Part shown: piece by piece, positions 5,616 to 11,812 of the stretch
Layout: the number at the start of each line of letters is the position of its first letter
Numbering within the stretch: position 1 is the first letter of the stretch
Assembly (NCBI GenBank): GCA_011390695.1
Contig: JAABRW010000248.1
Coordinates: forward strand, 1-11,812
DNA length: 11,812 bases
Source: Desulfotignum sp.
GTDB taxonomy: Bacteria > Desulfobacterota > Desulfobacteria > Desulfobacterales > Desulfobacteraceae
Reading direction: 5' to 3'
Program-made: the position numbers and the translations under genes
The notes under the pieces: model-generated
Told to the model about the DNA's origin: nothing
Databases searched by the model: none
What the model saw: only the letters and a program-made list of their open reading frames with translations

Positions 5616-7706
5616 TCAGAAAACCACACCATCCTGTTTGCCCACCACCAGGGGGTAATGGAGTTTATGCCCCGGGTGCATGGCGTTGAAATCTGTTTCA
5701 GGGTTGTATTTTTTCAAAAGCCAGAACGGAATTTCCAGCTGTTTGAGGCATAAGGACCAGATGGTATCCCCGGATTTGATTTCATAGGTTTCCACATCCG
5801 AGATCACAAAAGAGGCAAAAAAATCTTCTTCAATTTCCCGGTGAAACTCAAACCGCTGCTCTTCAAAACTGTCCGAAGCCGAGGCCGCCAGCGGAATTTT
5901 TATGGTCTGGTTGATGGTGATGGGTCTGCCAAAGGCCAGGCGGTTCAAGGTCCGGATCCGGCTGGTGGGAATTTTGAGCCAGTCAGCATAGTGGCCCAAA
6001 GTTTCCTCTGCCTCCACCTGGATGATACCCAAACGGGCATTGCCGGCACCTGTCACAATTTTTTGTATTTTCAGGTTGCTGGTGTCAACCAGAGGATTGA
6101 TTCTGTCGGGCGAAGGTGCGGGCAGGGCTGCCACTTCCCCGGAATCGTTTTTTGGTATTTCAGGTGTTTGGGCTGCGACAGTCACCGGCTGCTGCGGGGC
6201 TTTTGCCGGTTCGGGTAAAGAAACAGGGGATTTTACCCGGGCGGGTTTGGCAATTTTTTTGGCAATGGTTTTGGGGCTGGTCTGCCGGTTGTCAGGGACC
6301 AGAGGATTTTTCGTATCAGCCTGGTCTGCCAGGATGGTGCCGGGCATGGTATTTGATTTTTCTTTCACTGGAATGCGCAGATTCTGTCCGATGAAGATCA
6401 CCGCCTGCCGGTTAAGGTTGTTTGCCAGGATCAGTTCATTGAGAGAAACATTGTGTATCCGGGCAATGGCACCGGCAGTATCTCCTTTGGCCACTACATG
6501 GAACCGGCTGGGCTTTTGTTTTTCCTGGTAAAGGCTTGCGGCCGTCTGCCTGGCATCATGGAGCGGAATATGGGCGGGCAGGCGGATCTCAAAATCTCTG
6601 GGGATATATTTTAGGTCCTTGAACACCGGGGTGCGCAGTGACGGATTCAGGGTGTGAAATTCCTGGATATCCATGTCCAGTGCCCGGGTGAATGACCTGG
6701 CACTGAGAAACCCTTTGGTTGTATACCGGGTATAATTAACGGGTTTGGCAAAAGGCAGCTCTCCAAAATATTGCTGATAGTTTTTGGCCACATGCCGGGC
6801 AGCCAGAAATTCCGGGTAAAAGTTTCTGGAGGCAAACTTGAAGGAGCGGCTCTGGTACCGTAAAAATATGTTTTCATATGTGCCCATGGCTTTTTTGGCC
6901 CGTTTCATGCCGGCCAGGCCGTGGTTGTAGGCGGTGATAGCCAGTGCCCAGTCCTTGAGCTGGGCATGGTTTCTTTTGAGCAGGCGGGCGGCAGCATCGG
7001 CGGAAATATAGGGATCCCTGCGCTGGTCCACCACATATCCGATTTCCATGAACTGCTTTCCGGTTCCCCGGGTAAACTGCCAGATGCCTGCTGCACCGAA
7101 TTTGGAATAGGCATTGAAATCAAAGGAAGATTCCACACAGGGCAGGTACACTAGATCCACAGGCAGGCCATGGGACAAAAAGATGCGCTTATATTCATCA
7201 ATCACCGCCCCGGACCGGATCAAACCCGCCCTGAACTGGTCTTTGATGCCGGTCTGGCACCGGATGCGGAAAGCAGCCTGTTTGAAATCTGCCGGCGCTG
7301 CATCAGGACCAATCAGGCCGGCCACATGTTTTTCCAGAGGGCTGGCAGGAGATTTGCCCCCGGCCAGGGCCAGTAAAACGGTTTTGTATTTTTCAAAGGC
7401 AGCCTTTCGGACCTGCTTGTTTTTCCGGGCGGCCGTTGCCGTGCGGTCCGGGTCCAGATGGATGACCCCGTAAATTCGGTCCAGGTGGCGGGAATCGTGA
7501 ATTACTCCCTGGGACCGGCCGTATTGGGTAAAAATCTTTATCCAGAAGGCCACATTGGGGGTAATGGCATCACAGGCAGGAAAGTCTTCGGGTGCAATCC
7601 CGGCAGGTTGCGATGTGGTACTGAGGGCAGGCAGTGCTGCAGCGAGCCACAATATGAGGAAAAGGACAATTATTCCGGGTGTCTGTTTTGTTACCTGGTG
7701 GGGCAT
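5616..7706 (-). CDS. mltD: MltD-like membrane-bound lytic murein transglycosylase with three LysM domains
   Basis: A 696-residue exported enzyme that cleaves peptidoglycan between MurNAc and GlcNAc, forming 1,6-anhydro ends. Residues 11-35 are a signal or anchor helix. The SLT catalytic domain covers about 165-300, with Glu192 in YLPCVESSFD as catalytic acid, then GAAGIWQFTRGTG and AITAYNHG. Peptidoglycan-binding LysM repeats follow at about 402-447, 560-607 and 640-688; a Lys/Pro/Ala-rich linker (about 455-535) separates the first from the other two. The ATG at 7704-7706 is chosen because GGAGG lies just upstream (7711-7715) and it gives a clean signal peptide. An in-frame ATG at 7749-7751 adds 15 polar residues, has no ribosome binding site and falls in a hairpin loop. 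No lipobox cysteine is obvious, unlike E. coli MltD. It lies 119 bases after argG and ends flush against pspF. Confidence 0.92.
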   Translation of the reverse strand: MPHQVTKQTPGIIVLFLILWLAAALPALSTTSQPAGIAPEDFPACDAITPNVAFWIKIFTQYGRSQGVIHDSRHLDRIYGVIHLDPDRTATAARKNKQVRKAAFEKYKTVLLALAGGKSPASPLEKHVAGLIGPDAAPADFKQAAFRIRCQTGIKDQFRAGLIRSGAVIDEYKRIFLSHGLPVDLVYLPCVESSFDFNAYSKFGAAGIWQFTRGTGKQFMEIGYVVDQRRDPYISADAAARLLKRNHAQLKDWALAITAYNHGLAGMKRAKKAMGTYENIFLRYQSRSFKFASRNFYPEFLAARHVAKNYQQYFGELPFAKPVNYTRYTTKGFLSARSFTRALDMDIQEFHTLNPSLRTPVFKDLKYIPRDFEIRLPAHIPLHDARQTAASLYQEKQKPSRFHVVAKGDTAGAIARIHNVSLNELILANNLNRQAVIFIGQNLRIPVKEKSNTMPGTILADQADTKNPLVPDNRQTSPKTIAKKIAKPARVKSPVSLPEPAKAPQQPVTVAAQTPEIPKNDSGEVAALPAPSPDRINPLVDTSNLKIQKIVTGAGNARLGIIQVEAEETLGHYADWLKIPTSRIRTLNRLAFGRPITINQTIKIPLAASASDSFEEQRFEFHREIEEDFFASFVISDVETYEIKSGDTIWSLCLKQLEIPFWLLKKYNPETDFNAMHPGHKLHYPLVVGKQDGVVF

Positions 7707-7727
7707 GCATCCTCCTGTAATTTCATC

Positions 7728-7780
7728 GCCTGCCATCTGCCTCTCAGACATTCTGTGTCTGCAAGAAACATTTGGCAGGC
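7728..7780. repeat. Nested inverted repeats in the mltD leader
   Basis: GCCTGCCA (7728-7735) and TGGCAGGC (7773-7780) are a perfect 8-bp outer stem. Inside it CAGACA (7745-7750) and TGTCTG (7756-7761) form a 6-bp stem with a five-base loop. In the minus-strand RNA this sits between argG and mltD, ending about 12 bases before the mltD ribosome binding site. On the plus strand the outer stem is followed by ATTTTTAT, resembling a terminator for that direction, though no nearby plus gene needs one. Confidence 0.6.
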
Positions 7781-7825
7781 ATTTTTATCTTCTTATATCG
7801 GATAGCATACAACAAAACTTTTGGT

Positions 7826-9052
7826 CTACCCCCGGCTGATGATGTTTCTGTGGGCCATGAGGCGGATGGCGTTGATGCGGATGAATCCTTCGGCATCTTC
7901 CTGGTTGTACCCGCCGGCAATGTCCATGGAGGACAGATCCTGGTCGTAGAGAGAAGATGCACTGGTTCTGGCAACAGGATAGGCAACCCCCTTGTACAGT
8001 TTGAGGGTGACCTCGCCGTCGATGACCTCCTGGCTCTTGTCCATGGCTGCCATGAGAAATTCCATTTCCGGACTGAACCAGAACCCGTTATATATCAGTT
8101 CGGCAAACTTGGCCCCCAGCATATCCCGCAGCCGCATCACCTCCCGGTCCATGGCAATCCCTTCAATGTCCTTGTGTGCCTCGTGGAGGATGGTGCCCCC
8201 CGGAGTTTCATATACCCCCCGGGATTTGATGCCCACAAACCGGTTTTCCACCATGTCCAGGCGGCCGATGCCGTTTTCTCTTCCCAGCTGGTTCAGGTAT
8301 TCAAACAATTCCAGGGCATCGGTTTTCCGGGTGTTGTCTTCCAGGTTGACCACCTCTACCGGGATGCCGTCCTTGAACCGGATTTTGATGCGGGTGGGAA
8401 CATCCGGGGCTTTTTCAGGGGACACGGTTTGGGAGTAGATGCTTTCTTCGCATTCATGGGCCGGATCTTCCAGGATGCCGGCTTCATGGGAGATGTGCAG
8501 GAGGTTGTCATCTTCGCTGTAAGGCTTGGATGCGGTCTGTTTGGTGGGGATGCCGTGTTTGTCTGCATAGGCCAGAAGATCGCTTCTGCCTTTGAATGCC
8601 GACAGGAATGCCGTGTTTTTCCAGGGGGCGATGATTTTGATTTTGGGATTGAGGGCATAATAGGACAGCTCAAACCGCACCTGGTCGTTCCCCTTGCCGG
8701 TGGCACCGTGGGAGACATAGGCTGCATCCACGTTCCGGGCGATCTCGATCTGTTTTTTTGCAATCAACGGCCGTGCAATGGCGGTTCCCAGAAGGTACCG
8801 GCCTTCATACAGGGTATTGGCCTTGAATACCGGGAAAATATAATCGGTTACAAATTCCTTGCGCATATCTTCAATGAAAACGTCAGAAGCACCTATTTTC
8901 AAAGCTTTTTTTCTGGCTTCTGCAAAATCTTCTTTCTGACCGATATCAGCCATATATGCAAACACTTCATATCCCTGTTCCAGCAGCCATTTGAGGATGA
9001 CCGAGGTATCCAGTCCGCCTGAGTAGGCCAGGACCACTTTTTGTTTTGCCAT
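7826..9052 (-). CDS. argG: Argininosuccinate synthase
   Basis: Catalyses the ATP-dependent joining of citrulline and aspartate to argininosuccinate, the penultimate step of arginine synthesis in the cytoplasm. The 408-residue length is normal for the family. The N-terminal PP-loop that binds ATP is AYSGGLDTS (9-17). Further family blocks include [36 protein letters not shown] and the C-terminal [26 protein letters not shown], five or six bases before the ATG, fixes the start; the stop is TAG at 7826-7828. argH and other arg genes are not in the window, so the gene is separated from the rest of its pathway. It follows an EamA transporter by 113 bases and probably has its own promoter there; readthrough into mltD is possible since no terminator is seen. 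Confidence 0.99.
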   Translation of the reverse strand: MAKQKVVLAYSGGLDTSVILKWLLEQGYEVFAYMADIGQKEDFAEARKKALKIGASDVFIEDMRKEFVTDYIFPVFKANTLYEGRYLLGTAIARPLIAKKQIEIARNVDAAYVSHGATGKGNDQVRFELSYYALNPKIKIIAPWKNTAFLSAFKGRSDLLAYADKHGIPTKQTASKPYSEDDNLLHISHEAGILEDPAHECEESIYSQTVSPEKAPDVPTRIKIRFKDGIPVEVVNLEDNTRKTDALELFEYLNQLGRENGIGRLDMVENRFVGIKSRGVYETPGGTILHEAHKDIEGIAMDREVMRLRDMLGAKFAELIYNGFWFSPEMEFLMAAMDKSQEVIDGEVTLKLYKGVAYPVARTSASSLYDQDLSSMDIAGGYNQEDAEGFIRINAIRLMAHRNIISRG

Positions 9053-9098
9053 GTAAACTCCTTGGTATTATAGATTTACGGGCCTATTTAGACGGAAA

Positions 9099-9127
9099 AT
9101 TATGAAATAGTCAAGTGCTTATGTCCG
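9099..9127 (-). promoter_or_regulatory. Candidate argG promoter
   Basis: On the minus strand CGGACA (9127-9122) and CATAAT (9104-9099) are spaced by 17 bases, matching the sigma70 consensus at four and five of six positions. Transcription would start near 9092, giving a leader of about 40 bases. A TTGACT (9114-9109) and a perfect TATAAT (9072-9067) also lie here but do not have suitable partners. No ArgR-like operator was recognised with confidence. Confidence 0.4.
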
Positions 9128-9165
9128 GCAGAAGCTGTCTGGCCTGGCTGCAAAGGCTGTACCTG

Positions 9166-10056
9166 TCAGGTAAAAATGGTGAGCAGAGCCCCGGACACCG
9201 CCATGCAGATGGCCACAGCCTTGTTGGCCGTGATTTTTTCCTTGAGAAATACCGCAGCAAGAATAAAAATAAAAATGGTGGACATTTGGTTGAGGATGGC
9301 TGCCTGGGAGGCGGTGGTATATTTCATGCCGGCCACCCAGAGAAGCAATGCAATATAGTTGCCGCAGATGGATGCGGGCAGGGCGATGAGCCAGGATCTG
9401 GACCATTTGAGTTCTGCAAGATAGCGCTTTTTGTGCGGGTGGCAGGCCACCATGATCATGAGGGTTACCACTCCGGCGCTCACCCTTACCAGGGTGGCCC
9501 AGAATACATCGGTATATTCCAGAATTTCTTTGATGATGACAATCCCTAAAGAGAGAAAAATCATGGCCAGCACACCGGCAATGATGCCGGCCAGGTTGTC
9601 CGTGGGCGGCACAACCTCTTCCAGAGCCAGATCTTTTTTTTTCAATGATCCCACCAGAACGGCGGACAGCACCATGAGACCGCCGATGATACCCCCGATG
9701 CCCAGACTTTCATCCAGCAGAAGAAAAGAAAATAACAGCACACAGGGCAGGTACAGACATTCTACAATGGCCACAAGGCCTGCCCCCAGGCGATTCAGGG
9801 CCATGAAAAAGAACAGGTCTGCCAGGGTAATGCCCAAGAATCCCGATAACGAAAGAATCAGCCAGCTGTTTAACGGCTGGTTTGGGAAAAAAGGAATCTG
9901 CAGCGCCACCATGGTGAGGGTTACCAGCACCATGGCCACCAGGCTTTTGTAGATGTTCAGGGAAATAGGGGAGAACACCTCCCCGCTTTTTTTAAACAAA
10001 ATAACGGCAGCAGCCCAGAAAAATGCCGAGCCCAGGGCAAACACCGAACCCATCAT
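9166..10056 (-). CDS. EamA-domain transporter (DMT superfamily)
   Basis: A 296-residue protein with about ten membrane helices in two EamA repeats. The halves end in similar patterns, LLDESLGIGGIIGGLMVLSA and FLKEKITANKAVAICMAVSG, each an acidic or charged loop followed by the last helix of the repeat. The family moves metabolites such as amino acids or drugs across the inner membrane, usually outward; the substrate cannot be predicted. Its ATG-ATG start lies three bases after the stop of the MaoC-like gene, with only a weak GGGA as ribosome binding site, so translation may be coupled to the upstream gene. The stop TGA overlaps a perfect 11-bp palindrome (ACCTG-T-CAGGT, 9161-9171). Confidence 0.93.
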   Translation of the reverse strand: MMGSVFALGSAFFWAAAVILFKKSGEVFSPISLNIYKSLVAMVLVTLTMVALQIPFFPNQPLNSWLILSLSGFLGITLADLFFFMALNRLGAGLVAIVECLYLPCVLLFSFLLLDESLGIGGIIGGLMVLSAVLVGSLKKKDLALEEVVPPTDNLAGIIAGVLAMIFLSLGIVIIKEILEYTDVFWATLVRVSAGVVTLMIMVACHPHKKRYLAELKWSRSWLIALPASICGNYIALLLWVAGMKYTTASQAAILNQMSTIFIFILAAVFLKEKITANKAVAICMAVSGALLTIFT

Positions 10057-10059
10057 GGG

Positions 10060-10995
10060 TTACTTTTCCCGGTTCGGCAAATGCAAAGTGCCCTTGAGAT
10101 GGGGCTGGCCTTTGTCAGCATCCCGAAGTTCAAACCGCACCTGCCCAGGGACGGCAGCAATCTTTTCATATCCCAGGGTCAGGGTTGCAGGCATGAAAAT
10201 GGGCAGCTTGAAGGCGGCATCCACTGCAAAGGGATGGGAGACGGTCATGGTTTTTTCCAGGGCAGCCAGTGTCCGGGCCAGGCTCCACATGCCGTGGGCA
10301 ATGGCCTTTTTGAAACCGATGAGCCGGGCAGTGGCATTAAACAGATGGTGGGGATTGTAATCACCGGATACCCGGGCGTACCTGCGGCCTGCATTTTCAG
10401 GCACCTGTATGGTCATTTGTGCCGGCAGGGGCCGGTCCTGGATTTTTTTCCCCAGTGTCTTTCCGGCACCGGGAGTCCGGGTCAGATAGGTGGATATTCC
10501 CTCCCATACCAGGGTGTTTTCCCGAAATATTTCCAGACAGAACCGGGTGAAGATACCTTTTTCCGTTCTGGTCATATCCTGGAGGGTGCAGGACAAATCC
10601 AGGGTTTCTTCCAGGAACACCGGCTGTATTGATGTGAAAGACTGTCCGGTCTGGATCAGTCCCATGGGGTTGACGGGAAAAAAATCCGAGGTAATGTACC
10701 TGCCCAGCATGCCGATAAAAAAGGTTTGAAGGCAGCTGGCCGGAATGGTTTTTTCTTCCGGCATGCAGGAAAACCCGCATACTTTCCGGTAGCTGCGGAT
10801 GCGGTCCGGGTCAGGCACAAACCCAGGCAGAATCAATTGCCCTTTTTGAACCCCGGCACCAAAAGCAGGTTCCGGTTTCCGCACAAGGGACAAAGCCAGC
10901 AGCCTGCAGAAAACAGCCGGCATGAAAGGCAGGCTGTTCAGGTAAACACAATGGATCTCTTTTGTCAGGGAAATCTGGGTGTTATCGGTATCCAT
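10060..10995 (-). CDS. MaoC-like double-hotdog acyl dehydratase/hydratase
   Basis: A 311-residue protein with two hotdog halves. The C-terminal half (about 195-305) carries the hydratase-2 motif YARVSGDYNPHH, with the presumed catalytic Asp212 and His217, followed by AIAHGMWSLA (His234). The N-terminal half (about 10-175) is a degenerate hotdog, as in eukaryotic-type and mycobacterial hydratases. The family adds or removes water on (R)-3-hydroxyacyl or enoyl thioesters in fatty-acid or polyester metabolism; the actual substrate is unknown. The start has no clear ribosome binding site, but no better start precedes the LNSLP motif expected near the N-terminus. It is the first gene of a pair with the EamA transporter and is divergent from the gene at the right edge. 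Confidence 0.87.
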   Translation of the reverse strand: MDTDNTQISLTKEIHCVYLNSLPFMPAVFCRLLALSLVRKPEPAFGAGVQKGQLILPGFVPDPDRIRSYRKVCGFSCMPEEKTIPASCLQTFFIGMLGRYITSDFFPVNPMGLIQTGQSFTSIQPVFLEETLDLSCTLQDMTRTEKGIFTRFCLEIFRENTLVWEGISTYLTRTPGAGKTLGKKIQDRPLPAQMTIQVPENAGRRYARVSGDYNPHHLFNATARLIGFKKAIAHGMWSLARTLAALEKTMTVSHPFAVDAAFKLPIFMPATLTLGYEKIAAVPGQVRFELRDADKGQPHLKGTLHLPNREK

Positions 10996-11072
10996 GGGTG
11001 GGTGTTTCAGTCCATTTTTTTTAAAATAGGGGTATGTACAAAATATGCCAAATCCTGTTTAAAGGACTTGAG

Positions 11073-11099
11073 ATTATCCTTGTTTGGGTATGAAGTCAA
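11073..11099 (-). promoter_or_regulatory. Candidate promoter of the MaoC-like gene
   Basis: On the minus strand TTGACT (11099-11094) is followed after 15 bases by GATAAT (11078-11073), each matching consensus at five of six positions; the spacer is slightly short. With TAATCT as -10 instead the spacer would be 17. The leader would be about 70 bases. Confidence 0.38.
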
Positions 11100-11183
11100 T
11101 ACGGATGCGGTAATTTTGCTGAGATACAAACAGGTGAAAACAGGCATCTAAAAATGTCCTGCTTGAAAAAAAATGGATTGGGG

Positions 11184-11210
11184 TTGACCCGGCCGGAATT
11201 AGGGTATACT
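11184..11210 (+). promoter_or_regulatory. Candidate promoter of the right-edge gene
   Basis: TTGACC (11184-11189) and TATACT (11205-11210) match the sigma70 consensus at five of six positions each, with a 15-base spacer, again slightly short. Transcription would start near 11217, about 40 bases before the ATG. The rest of the divergent gap (10996-11257) shows no gene. Confidence 0.45.
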
Positions 11211-11257
11211 AGCAAGACCGATACAGAGGGTTTATAATTATATAACAGGAGATCCGA

Positions 11258-11812
11258 ATGCATATCACATCCAGCGGTGGACTGAGTGTCTCCGCAGGCG
11301 CCCATATCATAGAAAAAGCAAAACGTGTGAACCTTAACCCCAGCCTGCTGTACGAGGCGGTGATTGACCTGTCATCGGAAGGGTTTATCACTGCCAACTG
11401 TATCAACCTGGCAGCCGGCATTCTCCTCGACGACCTGGGCCTTCCCGTCTATTTTTTTGAAACCATCACCAAGGAATCTTTGAAAAGTATTCTGGCATCC
11501 ATTGCCAAAGGCATTCACCTCAGCGGAGACAACAAGGTGGCACTGCATTCCTGGGTGGCGGATATAGATTTTGACCTGAACCAGGACAGCAATGTCCAGC
11601 GGGTGCGCATTGCCACGGCTGAAACCCGTGATAGAATGGAACGGATCCTGGATAAATTGTTGTCCGGGCATCGCAGAGAATATTATTACAACCCGGAAAA
11701 ACAATATTTCACCTATGTGTTCCGACCGGAAACCGTTGCGGATTATCCGGATGATGCTTTTGCCGAGTCCCGGTTTCTGTTCAACAGGAACCAGGATTAT
11801 ACTGCCATTCCC
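11258..11812 (+). CDS. N-terminal part of a large protein, possibly NAD-type glutamate dehydrogenase (runs off the window)
   Basis: An open frame of 185 codons continues to the last base, so the gene is truncated by the window edge. AGGAG at 11247-11251, six bases before the ATG, and a candidate promoter support the start. The visible part is soluble, with no signal peptide or membrane helix. Recognisable stretches include SSEGFITANCINLAAGILLD, LGLPVYFFE and the tyrosine-rich REYYYNPEKQYFTYVFRPE, ending in SRFLFNRNQDYTAIP. From memory this resembles the regulatory N-terminal region of the roughly 1000-residue Glu/Leu/Phe/Val dehydrogenases annotated in Desulfobacteraceae, but no catalytic motif is in view, so the assignment is tentative. 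It is certainly a real gene; its function is open. Confidence 0.85.
   Translation, partial: MHITSSGGLSVSAGAHIIEKAKRVNLNPSLLYEAVIDLSSEGFITANCINLAAGILLDDLGLPVYFFETITKESLKSILASIAKGIHLSGDNKVALHSWVADIDFDLNQDSNVQRVRIATAETRDRMERILDKLLSGHRREYYYNPEKQYFTYVFRPETVADYPDDAFAESRFLFNRNQDYTAIP

Noticed and set aside
7707..7751. Longer mltD start at 7751
   Set aside because: No ribosome binding site, polar residues ahead of the signal peptide, and the codon lies in a hairpin loop. The ATG at 7706 has GGAGG upstream.
7772..9022. Plus-strand open frame of 416 codons opposite argG
   Set aside because: It mirrors the codon structure of argG, is rich in Phe, Gly and His typical of antisense frames, and matches no family. 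argG itself is unmistakable.

Overview
The window is an ordinary-looking chromosomal stretch of a Gram-negative bacterium, most likely a sulfate-reducing deltaproteobacterium of the Desulfobacteraceae type. This lineage call is an inference from protein style, moderate GC content and gene mix, not from a marker gene. The inner and outer membrane are implied by a complete core phage-shock (Psp) module and an MltD-type murein lytic transglycosylase. No tRNA, rRNA, CRISPR array, insertion sequence or phage gene is visible.

Left part (1-2820): a small YdcZ-type membrane protein on the minus strand is followed by a 65-bp heptamer-repeat element bounded by 9-bp inverted repeats. Three plus-strand genes come next: a membrane-anchored alpha/beta hydrolase, a dodecin and a LysE-family exporter. 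The dodecin has a perfect-consensus sigma70-type promoter that begins on the stop codon of the hydrolase. The dodecin-lysE gap (272 bp) is gene-poor and structured.

Centre (2848-5615): pspA-pspB-pspC run on the minus strand behind a textbook -24/-12 (sigma54) promoter. The divergent pspF encodes the sigma54 activator. Two palindromes in the shared 248-bp control region are candidate PspF sites. The logic matches enterobacterial Psp: PspA restrains PspF until membrane stress, then PspA, PspB and PspC support the inner membrane. PspC carries an unusual basic N-terminal extension.

Right part (5616-11812): four minus-strand genes follow, in transcription order a MaoC-like double-hotdog protein, an EamA-family transporter (3 bp apart, clearly co-transcribed), argG (argininosuccinate synthase, probably with its own promoter) and a three-LysM MltD-like lytic transglycosylase. 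The last one ends exactly against pspF, the two stop codons forming one TGATCA palindrome. At the right edge a divergent plus-strand gene begins and runs out of the window. It is probably the N-terminal part of a large enzyme, tentatively a large NAD-type glutamate dehydrogenase.

I do not see a clearly novel system. The most interesting signals are the repeat element, the sigma54/palindrome control region, the extended PspC, the dodecin lacking the usual flavin-stacking tryptophan, and the nested hairpin in the mltD leader.
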